A stretch of DNA of 51,154 bases from contig NZ_JAAGVY010000037.1 of assembly GCF_010686655.1 (NCBI RefSeq), positions 1 to 51,154 of the forward strand, given 5' to 3'. The notes under the pieces were generated by a model. The model was given only the letters and a program-made list of their open reading frames with translations. It did no database searches and was not told where the DNA came from. The number at the start of each line of letters is the position of its first letter. Positions within the stretch are counted from its first letter, which is position 1. Made by a program: the position numbers and the translations under genes. The DNA is from Cryomorpha ignava (GTDB lineage Bacteria > Bacteroidota > Bacteroidia > Flavobacteriales_D > Cryomorphaceae). Positions 1 to 7,877 of the stretch are shown here, in pieces.

Positions 1-123
1 AAATCCATGGAGGGAGCGGATCGGTTTGCCATTCTAAGATCTATCACCGATACTGCAATCAAAAATGGGCAGAATGTATTAAATTCGCTGCGATGTCTTG
101 CTATTCAAGTAGGTGCTGATTAG
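1..123 (+). pseudogene. C-terminal fragment of a transposase (IS66-like?)
   Basis: A reading frame enters from the left edge and stops at 121-123. The 40 visible residues include GADRFAILRSITDTAIKNGQ, which resembles the C-terminal tail of IS66-type transposases (an Arg-rich turn followed by a helix of the type sxxxTAxxNGxnv). Only the tail is visible, so the element may be complete or truncated outside the window. Family assignment is from memory of such tails and is uncertain. The gene remnant and dispersed repeat just downstream fit an insertion-prone site. Confidence 0.4.
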
Positions 124-338
124 TTACGATCTTTTATATTTGGAGGGCTCTTTTTCGCAGGTGGATTTATGGTCTGATCGGGGCAAGCAATCGACCGAAG
201 GGTTTAGGTCCATTAAGTGAACGTTTTGCCATAAACCTACTAGCTGTAACAAGCTTTGGGTTAGGAATTCCGTTAATAGTCAGGGGGGTGAATAAGAATA
301 AGGAATCCAGAAACTACTTGAATGAAGCATTAAATTAA
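120..338 (+). other. open frame without a start codon, possible gene remnant
   Basis: About 72 codons run without a stop from 120 to the TAA at 336-338, but the frame has no ATG, GTG or TTG near its beginning. The translation has a hydrophobic stretch (INLLAVTSFGLGIPLIV) followed by a charged tail (NKNKESRNYLNEALN), as at the end of a small membrane protein. It overlaps the end of the transposase fragment. I read it as the 3' end of a gene cut by the insertion, but it may be chance. No function can be assigned. Confidence 0.25.
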
Positions 339-366
339 GCTGAAGAAAAATAAAAAAAACTGCACC

Positions 367-461
367 TAATAACTAAGTATTTGTCCCGCCGATACGCCAG
401 GGATGAACTTCTCTCTTGAGTGCCAAAAATACAAATAATCGCGAAAAATAATTTGATGACG
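367..461. repeat. dispersed repeat, left copy (shortened)
   Basis: This segment matches the reverse complement of 49995-50112. Shared blocks are AATAACTAAGTATT, TCCCGCCGATA, CCAGGGATGAACTTCTCTCT with TGAGTGCC, and GCGAAAAATAATTTG followed by TGACG. The left copy lacks about 21 nt between the CCCGCCGATA and CCAGGG blocks that the right copy has. No open frame of note lies inside. It could be a non-autonomous mobile element or an intergenic repeat family. The remaining bases up to 554 show nothing recognisable. Confidence 0.75.
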
Positions 462-554
462 AAGCTCTGCTGACATTAATCGTCAGTCATCCGATTACTA
501 TTCTCCAAGCTGTATTGCCCCTTCCCTTATATCGATTCTGCCTTAAATTTTGAA

Positions 555-1856
555 CTACCTATCCATCTGCGCACCAATAAACGGAATGCGCGGTGCCAGA
601 AAGTAGCCCGTTAAACTGGCAAATAGAATGGGGATAAAATACGTAAATCCGGTGAGGGTGGCCAGCAAAATGGTGGTGCTCATAGGCGTGCGGGTCACGC
701 AGGCGTTTATGGCAGCCATGCAACTCACTACTGCGAGCGTTAAATTTGTATCTGGAAATAATTGATGGATTATCATACCAAGTGCTGCACCCACAAAAAA
801 CAGCGGAATGATAAAACCTCCGCGCCAGCCTGAAGTTACAGTAATAGCGATGGCAATTATTTTAAAGATTAACACAGCCACCAAAAGCTTAAAGGTGAGT
901 TCTCCATTTAGTAATTCATTTATCTCAAAATGACTGAAATAGCGGGTTATCGGGAGGTAATAAGCGATGGTGCCCAGAAGAATTCCACCAATCACGGTTT
1001 TGATATAAATGGGAAGCGGTTTTGCTTCGAACAAGGTCTTAAAAAATTTTACACAATAAATAAATCCCCAACCCAGCGCCGCGCCTGCTGCGGCAAAGAT
1101 GATTGCCATCCCAAAGTCTGCCACACCTGTGTATTCATAGGTCTTTAAATCCCACATTGGGCCCAGACCCAGCTCAATGATCAATGCAAAAACAACAAAG
1201 CTGAAGCAGCTGGCCACCAGAGCGGGAATGATAGCTTTGTAATATTCTACAGCGTGTTTGTGATGCAATATTTCAAGAGCAAAAAGGCTTCCGCCCAGTG
1301 GTGCGCCAAAAAGAGCTGTAAATCCAGAAGCCATTCCGGCAATACTCATTGAGCGCAACTCCTCGCCCTTCAGCCTGAAAAGCTTACCCATCCAGGTTCC
1401 AGTGCTTCCGGTAATTTGCACCAACGGCGATTCAGGCCCTAAACTACCCCCCGATGCTACGCATAGTAGCGAAGATAGAATCATGGAGGGATTGTTCTTT
1501 GGATCTAGCTTGCCCTTGTTGAAGCGAATATTGTTGACGATAAGCTGCATCTCTCCGGGGTCGCCAATAAAGTGAATCACCAAACCTGCAAGCAAACCCG
1601 CAATAGCCATGGTTGGAATAACAAGCCAACCGTTAAAAACGGCAAATTGCTCTGTGAGGAAAACCAAAGCCAACCAGTACAACCCGGCGATAAGCCCGCC
1701 AATTAAGCCAAGCAAAGCCCACAGCAAAAACACACGGCTAAACAAAAACGGACTAAACCGGATAGGCTGATCAAGCACATCCAGATACTTTACGATTTTT
1801 CTCTTGCTCTTTAGCTTCACGGGATTATAAAATGCAGCATTAAAACCAGCCGACAA
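555..1856 (-). CDS. ClC-family chloride channel/transporter
   Basis: This 433-residue polytopic inner-membrane protein belongs to the voltage-gated chloride channel family, which moves Cl- or other anions and in some members exchanges protons. About ten hydrophobic segments begin near residue 42. The signature GGSLGPESP lies at residues 136-144 and the late filter motif GGFIIP near residue 345. In E. coli ClcA the equivalent of the first motif is GREGP, whose Glu is the external gate; here that position is Leu, so a gate of different chemistry or a channel-like mode is inferred. It lies 53 nt downstream of the small membrane protein gene on the same strand, so co-transcription is likely. The anion specificity cannot be read from sequence. 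Confidence 0.88.
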   Translation of the reverse strand: MSAGFNAAFYNPVKLKSKRKIVKYLDVLDQPIRFSPFLFSRVFLLWALLGLIGGLIAGLYWLALVFLTEQFAVFNGWLVIPTMAIAGLLAGLVIHFIGDPGEMQLIVNNIRFNKGKLDPKNNPSMILSSLLCVASGGSLGPESPLVQITGSTGTWMGKLFRLKGEELRSMSIAGMASGFTALFGAPLGGSLFALEILHHKHAVEYYKAIIPALVASCFSFVVFALIIELGLGPMWDLKTYEYTGVADFGMAIIFAAAGAALGWGFIYCVKFFKTLFEAKPLPIYIKTVIGGILLGTIAYYLPITRYFSHFEINELLNGELTFKLLVAVLIFKIIAIAITVTSGWRGGFIIPLFFVGAALGMIIHQLFPDTNLTLAVVSCMAAINACVTRTPMSTTILLATLTGFTYFIPILFASLTGYFLAPRIPFIGAQMDR

Positions 1857-1909
1857 ATGAACGGGCTAATTATTGGAAAACAAATTTTTTAGCTTAAATC
1901 TAATCGTAA

Positions 1910-2356
1910 TTAATTTCTCGAAATACCTTCAAATATTGCCTTACGCAAAACATCAGCCTGTTTAGAGCCAACCCGAATTACAGATACGCTATCTTTTCGC
2001 TTAATTTCCACGCCATCTAATCCGCTGATATTGTATAGCCAACCATTTGGGATAAGCCGTATTCCCCAACCGTAATACCATTTGTTTCTTACGGTTTCAA
2101 CTGCTTTCACATTGTTTAAATGAATGGTTTTTCGAATCAATCCTATACCAAATGCAATTCTGATTTTAGTATCATCAACGTAGGTTTTCATTCCGAAAAA
2201 AAGAAGCCCGACTACTATAAATATCGCGGAAGCAATGAGAAAAGTGTTTAATGTCATGCCTGAATCCAGACTAAAATAGGGAATGGCCACTGTAAACCAA
2301 ATCGGTATCAGAATAAAAATCCACCAGGCAAACTGGAATTCTTTGTATTGAGCCAT
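1910..2356 (-). CDS. small membrane protein with PH-like C-terminal domain
   Basis: 148 residues. Two hydrophobic segments (about residues 11-27 and 38-58) form a hairpin. They are followed by a soluble region beginning YVDDTKIRIAFG with alternating strands, of the kind seen in bacterial PH-like domains, and ending in a helix (QADVLRKAIFEG). Such proteins are usually uncharacterised. It is the first gene of a likely two-gene unit with the ClC channel. The start at 2356 (MAQYKEF) directly precedes the first membrane segment. Function unknown; the domain reading is by pattern only. Confidence 0.65.
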   Translation of the reverse strand: MAQYKEFQFAWWIFILIPIWFTVAIPYFSLDSGMTLNTFLIASAIFIVVGLLFFGMKTYVDDTKIRIAFGIGLIRKTIHLNNVKAVETVRNKWYYGWGIRLIPNGWLYNISGLDGVEIKRKDSVSVIRVGSKQADVLRKAIFEGISRN

Positions 2357-2483
2357 TTTAATATTGCTATAGGTTTCTTATGTGAAAGTAATAAAAACAT
2401 GGTAAATTTGATTACTCAAAAATCTAATCTTCTAAATAACCCATGGTATAGTTTTTTGCTAAAAGTTTGATTTTCGGATGGTT

Positions 2484-2515
2484 TTGGACTATCGTAAAAA
2501 GTAAATACATAATTG
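2484..2515 (+). promoter_or_regulatory. candidate Bacteroidota-type promoter for a small RNA
   Basis: TTG at 2484-2486 is followed by 19 nt and then TACATAATTG at 2506-2515. This fits the Bacteroidota layout (TTG, 19 nt, TAnnTTTG), with the TA in place and the final TTG two bases late, so it is a weak match. It points at the structured stretch that ends in a strong terminator. Confidence 0.35.
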
Positions 2516-2517
2516 TA

Positions 2518-2605
2518 GAACCGAGCTTTGGCGAGGTTTTAACTAAATATAGAGCGATAGTTCAGATTTGAGCCCCGGTTGTGCGTCGTGCAGCCGGGGT
2601 TTTTT
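2518..2605 (+). ncRNA. candidate small RNA of about 90 nt with its own terminator
   Basis: No reading frame fits here. The sequence can fold into AACC...GGTT (near 2519-2539), AACTA...TAGTT (about 2541-2562), and a final GC-rich hairpin CCCCGG (2573-2578) with CCGGGG (2594-2599) followed by six T. A promoter-like element lies just upstream. The neighbouring genes point away from it or are too distant to need this terminator: the membrane-protein gene is on the other strand and starts at 2356. I infer an independent transcript. I do not recognise the family. Confidence 0.4.
2571..2605 (+). terminator. intrinsic terminator of the candidate small RNA
   Basis: The 6-bp stem CCCCGG/CCGGGG is extended by a G-T and an A-T pair. 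The loop contains a second small pairing (TGC/GCA), and the stem is followed directly by TTTTTT. This is a clear rho-independent terminator on the plus strand. Confidence 0.75.
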
Positions 2606-2622
2606 GCATTAAGCTGATTAGT

Positions 2623-2657
2623 AGCTATAAGCTATGAGCTATAAGCTATAAGCTACA
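2623..2657. repeat. heptanucleotide tandem repeat, 5 units of AGCTAYR
   Basis: Consecutive 7-mers read AGCTATA, AGCTATG, AGCTATA, AGCTATA, AGCTACA. The period is exactly 7 and substitutions fall only at positions 6-7. It lies just after the terminator. The period matches the arrays at 11767, 41094 and 41193, although the unit sequence differs. Confidence 0.85.
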
Positions 2658-2888
2658 AGTTGGGGCGGCGACCCGCAAGGTCTCCAATACCTTTCATGTT
2701 TATTCATTGCAAATATAATATTCTCATATCTTTGTTTTCATAACGAATCGAAATACCCAAAGGCATTCGAAGTCCAAATCAATAGTTGTTTCAATTGGAT
2801 CTGATTATTCGTCAAATTCTGTCTGTATTGAAGGTGTGCACAATTATAGATTCCGTTCAATGCATAATTAGTGACAAATGATTGTATA

Positions 2889-2916
2889 TTTGATACTATC
2901 AAATGATAGTATCAAA
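2889..2916. promoter_or_regulatory. double palindromic operator TGATASTATCA upstream of fic
   Basis: TTTGATACTATCA (2889-2901) and its exact reverse complement (2904-2916) are separated by AA. Each half is itself a palindrome, TGATA-C-TATCA and TGATA-G-TATCA, so there are two tandem dimer sites. The element ends one base before the ATG of the fic gene, which is the place for a repressor that blocks transcription or initiation. The Fic protein has a C-terminal winged-helix-like region, which suggests autoregulation (inference). Confidence 0.7.
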
Positions 2917-2917
2917 A

Positions 2918-3892
2918 ATGAATCCGCCTTATGAAATAACTCCAGAAATTTAAAATTAATAACTTCCATTTCAGAAAAAATTGGAAAAATAAATGCAACG
3001 TATTTAAACAGGCCTTCTCCTAAATTAAGAAAGCAGAACAGAATAAAAACGATCCATTCTTCATTAAAAATAGAAGGAAATAGTTTGACAGAATAACAAA
3101 TAACCGCACTTCTTGAAAAGAAAATGGTTATCGGACCCAACAAAAGACGTTCTCGAAGTTTTAAACGCAATCGAGATTTACGAAAATCTAAATCAATTAA
3201 ATCCCAACAGCGAAAAGTCATTTTTAAAGGCCCATCAAAATTTAATGAAAAGTCTCCTTGGTGATGTGGGAAAATATAGAAAACAAAGTGTTGGAGTTGT
3301 AAAAGGTTCAAAAGTTAAACACTTGGCGCCACCATTTGAAAATGTGCCATTTTTAATGAAACACCTCTTAGAATATTTAAAAACATCAAAAGAAATCGAA
3401 TTAATTAAAAGCTGTGTTTTTCATTACGAAATGGAATTTATACATCCATTTTTAGATGGGAATGGCAGAATGGGAAGGCTATGGCAAACTCTGATTTTAA
3501 TGCAAAAATATCCACTCTTTGAGTTTTTGCCTTTTGAAACTTTGATCAGTAATGACCAAGACAAATATTATAAAGCCTTAGATCAAAGCAATAAATCTGG
3601 AAGATCAACTAAATTTATTGAATATATGCTTAACGTGATTGATGTTTCAATGAATAAATTATTAGATTTCAATAATCGGACATTAATTGAAATTGATCGA
3701 CTGGAATACTTTGTTTCATTGAATAAAAGTGAGTTTTCAAGAAAAGACTATATGGATATTTTCAAGGATATTTCTTCTTCAACAGCAAGTAGAGATTTAA
3801 AAAGGGGATTGGAATTGAATTTATTCGAGAAAATTGGAGAAAAGAACAAAACTACATACAGAATAAGTGGCCACAATTCCGTGCAAAATTAA
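2918..3892 (+). pseudogene. fic: Fic-family AMP-transferase gene, broken by two frameshifts and a stop
   Basis: The original protein would be about 324 residues. It starts MNPPYEITPEI at 2918. A lost base near 2950 then shifts the frame, and the protein continues LKLITSISEKIGKINATYLN. The inhibitory-type motif SSLKIEGN is followed by an in-frame TAA at 3094-3096. An extra base near 3140 shifts the frame again to KDVLEVLNAIEIYENL, and the rest is intact to 3892. The catalytic motif HPFLDGNGRMGR is complete, and the C-terminus (STASRDLKRGLELNLFEK) looks like a winged helix. Fic enzymes transfer AMP from ATP to target hydroxyls. A shortened protein from the TTG at 3113 would contain the catalytic motif but not the inhibitory helix; whether it is made is unknown. 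Three separate lesions favour decay. Nothing else recognisable lies between 3893 and 4167. Confidence 0.85.
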
Positions 3893-4167
3893 TTACTTGG
3901 TTTCCTACTACTTAGGAAGATTATGGACAATGTTCTACTTGGTTTTATTTGCGCAATTACGTGCTTAGCCACACAGTTAATCCTACGCTTGCCGAGAGTT
4001 ACGAACGGCTAAAATTTATTACCTAACTGATGATAAGATGGCGGGACCGACCCATCAGTGTTGTTCAGAGAATCGGATTCGTCTCTTACGTCTCCAATAA
4101 AAATATTTTAAACTACCACACCTTTTTTTTGTTGCTTTATCACAATATCTAACCAAACGGTGATACA

Positions 4168-5166
4168 ATGAAAACACAAGAAATAGTTCTGGCATCGCGC
4201 CCAAAGGGAATGCCAACCAAAAATAATTTTGAATTTAGAGAATCTGATGTTCCATCATTGAAGGATGGCGAGGTGCATTTAAAAGGATTGTACCATTCTG
4301 TAGATCCATACATGCGCGGTCGCATGAATGAAGGCAAATCGTATGTGCCGCCTTTTAAAGTCGGTGAGCCAATAGAAGGTGCAGTGATTGCCGAAGTGGT
4401 GGATTCAAAAAGTCCCAACTTCAAGGAAGGAGATAAAGTACAAGCTCGACTTCCATGGAAAAAGGAGATGGTTGCCAAAGGAGAGCATTTACAAAAGATT
4501 GATGACTCAATGGCGCCGGCAAGCTATTATCTAAGCATATTGGGAATGACCGGTTTAACGGCCTATTTTGGCTTGCTCGATATCGGTAAACCTAAGCCGG
4601 GCGAAACGGTAGTAGTATCTGGAGCTGCGGGTGCTGTTGGATCTGTGGTTGGTCAAATTGCCAAAATAAAAGATTGTCGTGTATTAGGAATTGCCGGTTC
4701 GGATGCCAAAATAAAAATGCTCAAAGAAAAATTCGGTTTTGATGAAGCAATAAATTACAAAACCAACGAAGATATTAAAGGCGCCATTGCCGAGGCCTGT
4801 CCAGATAAAGTCGATATTTATTTCGATAATGTGGGTGGTCCTATTTCAGATGCTGTTGTTGCAAACATAAATTTTCATGCGCGCATCGCACTCTGCGGGC
4901 AAATCTCGCTTTACAATGCTACTGAAACGCCAAAAGGCCCGCGACTGCAGCCTATGTTGCTGACCAGAAGTGTGCTGATGCAAGGGTTTATAGTTGGGAA
5001 TTACAGCGATCGGTTTCCCGAAGGGATTAAGCAACTTGCCGAGTGGGTGAAAGAAGGTAAATTGACTTTCGAAGAAACTATCGTCGATGGCTTTGACAAG
5101 CTTCCCGAAGCCTTTCTGGGACTGTTTCATGGTGATAATAAAGGGAAAATGGTCGTGAAGGCATAA
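4168..5166 (+). CDS. NADP-dependent, zinc-free alcohol dehydrogenase-like reductase (CurA/PTGR type)
   Basis: 332 residues, the usual length for the medium-chain dehydrogenase/reductase subfamily that includes NADPH-dependent curcumin reductase CurA and prostaglandin/leukotriene reductase PTGR1. These reduce the C=C bond of alpha,beta-unsaturated ketones and aldehydes in the cytoplasm. The N-terminal catalytic fold carries the family motif SVDPYMRGRM (about residues 44-53). The Rossmann core has GAAGAVGSVVGQIAK (about 151-165), and the C-terminal half has DIYFDNVGG. The zinc-ligand Cys/His set of classical alcohol dehydrogenases is absent. It stands alone and converges with rlmF. Natural substrate unknown; detoxification of reactive carbonyls is a reasonable guess. 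Confidence 0.88.
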   Translation: MKTQEIVLASRPKGMPTKNNFEFRESDVPSLKDGEVHLKGLYHSVDPYMRGRMNEGKSYVPPFKVGEPIEGAVIAEVVDSKSPNFKEGDKVQARLPWKKEMVAKGEHLQKIDDSMAPASYYLSILGMTGLTAYFGLLDIGKPKPGETVVVSGAAGAVGSVVGQIAKIKDCRVLGIAGSDAKIKMLKEKFGFDEAINYKTNEDIKGAIAEACPDKVDIYFDNVGGPISDAVVANINFHARIALCGQISLYNATETPKGPRLQPMLLTRSVLMQGFIVGNYSDRFPEGIKQLAEWVKEGKLTFEETIVDGFDKLPEAFLGLFHGDNKGKMVVKA

Positions 5167-5190
5167 GCTTCGCAAAGTAAATCTCGGGTT

Positions 5191-6156
5191 TTATTTTCCA
5201 GAATTCCATTGTTTGGTAACCCATTCATATTGCTCTGTTTTGCCCAAAAATGTCCAGGCGACAATCCGGCTTGATTTATTGCTCGTTCCCAGATTTATGG
5301 TTTTTACATGGGTGACTTTGAGTTTTTCCAATGCTCTGTAAATGCTTTTTAAAGTTGATTGTTTCGATACCAAAGTTGAAAACCAATATACATTTTTAGA
5401 AAAATATTTACTTCCGCGAAGCATGTTTTGTATAAAGGTTTGCTCGCCGCCTTCATAAATCAGTTCAGAGGAAATACCGCCAAAATTCATTTCGGGCTTC
5501 TTGTCCTTTTTGCCGCTGAGGTTTCTTACTTTTCGTTGCGTTCCTTTGCTTGCATCATCCGCGGAAGCGTGAAACGGAGGATTGCAAATTACGATGTCTA
5601 TCTTCTCGCCGGGATTTATAATTCCATGAAAAATGTCGTTCGGATTTTCTTGTAGCCTGCACTCTATCTTGCCGGTAAGCGATGGGTTGGAGCTAACAAT
5701 ATTTCGTGCCGAATCAATCGCTTTTTGATCAGTGTCAGAACCAATAAAGTTCCAGCCGTACTCCCTAACTCCGATTATGGGATAAATGCAACTAGCGCCG
5801 ATGCCAATATCCAGGCAAGTAACTTTTTTGCCCATTGGTATTTTCTCGGTATAGCTTTCAGTCAATAGGTCGGCTATGTAGTGCAGGTAGTCTGCCCTTC
5901 CGGGGATAGGAGGGGTGAGGTTCTCTTTCGGAAAATCCCAATTTTCTATCCCATAATAATGGTGGAGCAATGCTTTATTAAGAAGTTTTACCGCTTCAGG
6001 ATTTGAAAAATCCACCGAATCGTTGCCGTATTTGTTTGGCTTTACGTAATTTCCCAATTCGGGAATAGCTGTAACCAAAGCACTTAAATCATATCTCTCA
6101 CGGTTTTTGTTTCTGGGGTGAAGTCTTGATTTTTCTTCTTTTTTTTCTAACGACAT
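5191..6156 (-). CDS. rlmF: 23S rRNA (adenine(1618)-N(6))-methyltransferase
   Basis: 321 residues, close to E. coli RlmF (YbiN). It methylates N6 of A1618 in 23S rRNA using S-adenosylmethionine. The N-terminus (LHPRNKNRERYDLSAL) is the family's opening. The SAM-binding motif CLDIGIGASCIYPIIG lies around residues 112-127, and the catalytic motif NPPFH around 190 is followed by a basic loop (KGTQRKVRNL) typical of this family. The start at 6156 gives the expected N-terminus. It stands alone on the minus strand, tail to tail with the reductase. The 211 nt upstream contain the perfect palindrome CTTAATCGATTAAG at 6279-6292, which could be a regulatory site, but there is no direct support. Confidence 0.93.
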   Translation of the reverse strand: MSLEKKEEKSRLHPRNKNRERYDLSALVTAIPELGNYVKPNKYGNDSVDFSNPEAVKLLNKALLHHYYGIENWDFPKENLTPPIPGRADYLHYIADLLTESYTEKIPMGKKVTCLDIGIGASCIYPIIGVREYGWNFIGSDTDQKAIDSARNIVSSNPSLTGKIECRLQENPNDIFHGIINPGEKIDIVICNPPFHASADDASKGTQRKVRNLSGKKDKKPEMNFGGISSELIYEGGEQTFIQNMLRGSKYFSKNVYWFSTLVSKQSTLKSIYRALEKLKVTHVKTINLGTSNKSSRIVAWTFLGKTEQYEWVTKQWNSGK

Positions 6157-6367
6157 GATTTTTCGGCTATTTCTTTTTTGCGAAGATACCCTAGAAATTT
6201 AAAGCCAAAGAAATCTAACCCAAATTAGCCGAAACATGTTTTTTAAAACACAAAAAATCGTCAAGCAATAGGCGATCACTTAATCGATTAAGATTTTAAT
6301 GGATAATGTGGTAGGTATAGGGGAAGTAGCTCCCGCTAAAAATAATGCACTGGTAAATGGAATGACA

Positions 6368-6757
6368 TTATTTCATTGAGTGAATACCAAACATATTGCC
6401 CTCTGTATCAGTTGCCAAAACCATAAAACCAAACTCACCAAGCGATTGCTTACCTTGTTGAATTGCGCCGCCGGCTTTCTCAATTCTTTTCTCTTCAATA
6501 GAACAGTCTTCGCTATGGAAATAAACCAATACTGAATTTTTACCCGATTCAAATCCTGCCATTTTTACCAAAACGCCTGAAGCTCCGGGTCCATCCATAT
6601 CACTCGGAAAAGCCATCATCTTCATGTCGCTATCGAGTGTGTCAGGCATGGGAAGTTCGCTTAGTTTTACATCAAAAACAGTTTCGTAAAACTTTTGGGC
6701 ACGGTTCATATTATCAACGTATATCTCGAACCATACAATTGGATTTTTAGCTTTCAT
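6368..6757 (-). CDS. VOC (glyoxalase/bleomycin-resistance fold) family protein
   Basis: 129 residues with the paired beta-alpha-beta-beta-beta fold of the vicinal oxygen chelate family. The first module opens PIVWFEIYVDNMNRAQKFYE and the second holds ATDTEGNMFGIHS near the C-terminus. Members include glyoxalases, dioxygenases and antibiotic-binding proteins, but this small single-domain type usually has no assigned reaction. Its neighbour upstream on the same strand is a Crp-type regulator ending at 6835; the 77 nt gap leaves co-transcription open. Confidence 0.82.
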   Translation of the reverse strand: MKAKNPIVWFEIYVDNMNRAQKFYETVFDVKLSELPMPDTLDSDMKMMAFPSDMDGPGASGVLVKMAGFESGKNSVLVYFHSEDCSIEEKRIEKAGGAIQQGKQSLGEFGFMVLATDTEGNMFGIHSMK

Positions 6758-6834
6758 ATTTTATCGGTTAATAGTTTAGACCAACAAATTTACTAATCAA
6801 AATCGCGAAACATCTTGCCATATGACAAGTTATG

Positions 6835-7413
6835 CTATGCACTGAAAATTTCTTTTCGGATTCTGCTAAGTGAAGAGTTGGTAATACCCAGATAAGAGGC
6901 TATATGCTTGAGCGGAGCCTCTTTAATAATTAGCGGCTTGTGTTTTAGTATGGCCAAATACCTGTCGGCAGCACTTCGTGTGAGCATATCAATAGTGCGC
7001 TGTTTCGACATAAATAGCTGATTTGACATCCAGGCGCGGCCCCATTCGTTAAAAGCAGGTATTTTGTGGTAGAGCTCCTGAAATTTATCAAAATCTATTC
7101 TCAAAGCCGTGCCGGCAGTAAGTGCCACGATATTTTCCTTTGTGGGAATTCGCTGAAATAAAGAGGATACTTCAATTAAAATTTCACCGTCGCCATAAAA
7201 TTCCGTCGTTATCTCATCACCGTTATAGTCGTAGAGCCAGGATCTTACTAGTCCGCTTTGAATGAGATAGTACTCATTCGCTACTTTTCCGTTTTCCAGA
7301 AATACATGCCCTTTCTGAAAGTCAATTTGCTCGTGCGCATTGGCAATGCTATCCAAATCTTCTTTTCGAAGAGCGAGATGATTGTAGATTTTTTCGAATA
7401 TACTTTTGGTCAT
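6835..7413 (-). CDS. Crp/Fnr-family transcriptional regulator
   Basis: 192 residues. The N-terminal cyclic-nucleotide-binding-type barrel includes FLENGKVANEYYLIQSGLVR and GDEITTEFYGDGEIL. The C-terminus has a short helix-turn-helix, APLKHIASYLGITNSSLSRI (about residues 166-185). No Fnr-type N-terminal cysteine cluster is present, so it is not an iron-sulfur oxygen sensor. Such short Crp-like regulators are abundant in Bacteroidota and their ligands are mostly unknown. The gene may govern itself or the VOC gene downstream (inference from order only). Confidence 0.85.
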   Translation of the reverse strand: MTKSIFEKIYNHLALRKEDLDSIANAHEQIDFQKGHVFLENGKVANEYYLIQSGLVRSWLYDYNGDEITTEFYGDGEILIEVSSLFQRIPTKENIVALTAGTALRIDFDKFQELYHKIPAFNEWGRAWMSNQLFMSKQRTIDMLTRSAADRYLAILKHKPLIIKEAPLKHIASYLGITNSSLSRIRKEIFSA

Positions 7414-7556
7414 TAAAATGCTTAAATATTTAAGGCTTTCAATACTAATTTGCTGGTATTAGAGCGTTTCGTTCTGTATTCTCATTGCAATCAGATACAT
7501 GTATCCAATTGACAGAATTCCTCGAATTTTTATTTAAAGATTTCTGTTGTCCATTT

Positions 7557-7877
7557 TTATAAGTGTGGTAAGTTAAGGCAAATATCTGGCAATTTTATTC
7601 TTAAGGTCCATACTGTCATGGTGAACAGAACAACTATAACCATCTCAATTAGAGTTCGGTAAAAAATTAAATGTTGATTTATCGGAAGTACGCGATATCG
7701 AATTTTATTTAACTGATAAACCTTTCCTAAACTTTTATTATGTGAGATTACTTTGAAGCCTTCGTATAGCTCATCTTGATATTTTTCGGCTTGAGTAATT
7801 CCCCACTTGTGAAAAGTGAATTCGAAATTTTCAGCTAAATCTTTTTCCGCTTGCGGAGTTAGCTTTAGATTATTCAT
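7557..7877 (-). CDS. RelE/ParE-family toxin, C-terminus altered by a frameshift
   Basis: The first about 85 residues match a ParE-type toxin (LTPQAEKDLAENFEFTFHKWG, YQLNKIRYRVLPINQHLIFY). ParE toxins poison DNA gyrase, and related RelE toxins cut mRNA. The predicted tail after VVLF is out of character. Shifting by one base there gives HHDSMDLKNKIARYLP and a stop at 7573-7575, which is the normal ParE ending. A single base was therefore probably lost in the TTCACC stretch (about 7619-7626), and the conserved last strand and helix are replaced. The toxin is probably inactive or weakened. It overlaps the antitoxin gene by 8 nt in the standard order. Confidence 0.75.
   Translation of the reverse strand: MNNLKLTPQAEKDLAENFEFTFHKWGITQAEKYQDELYEGFKVISHNKSLGKVYQLNKIRYRVLPINQHLIFYRTLIEMVIVVLFTMTVWTLRIKLPDICLNLPHL

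Noticed and set aside
2868-3311. 147-codon minus-strand frame opposite the fic gene
   Set aside because: It is the shadow of the broken fic coding sequence, whose plus-strand protein is clearly recognisable.
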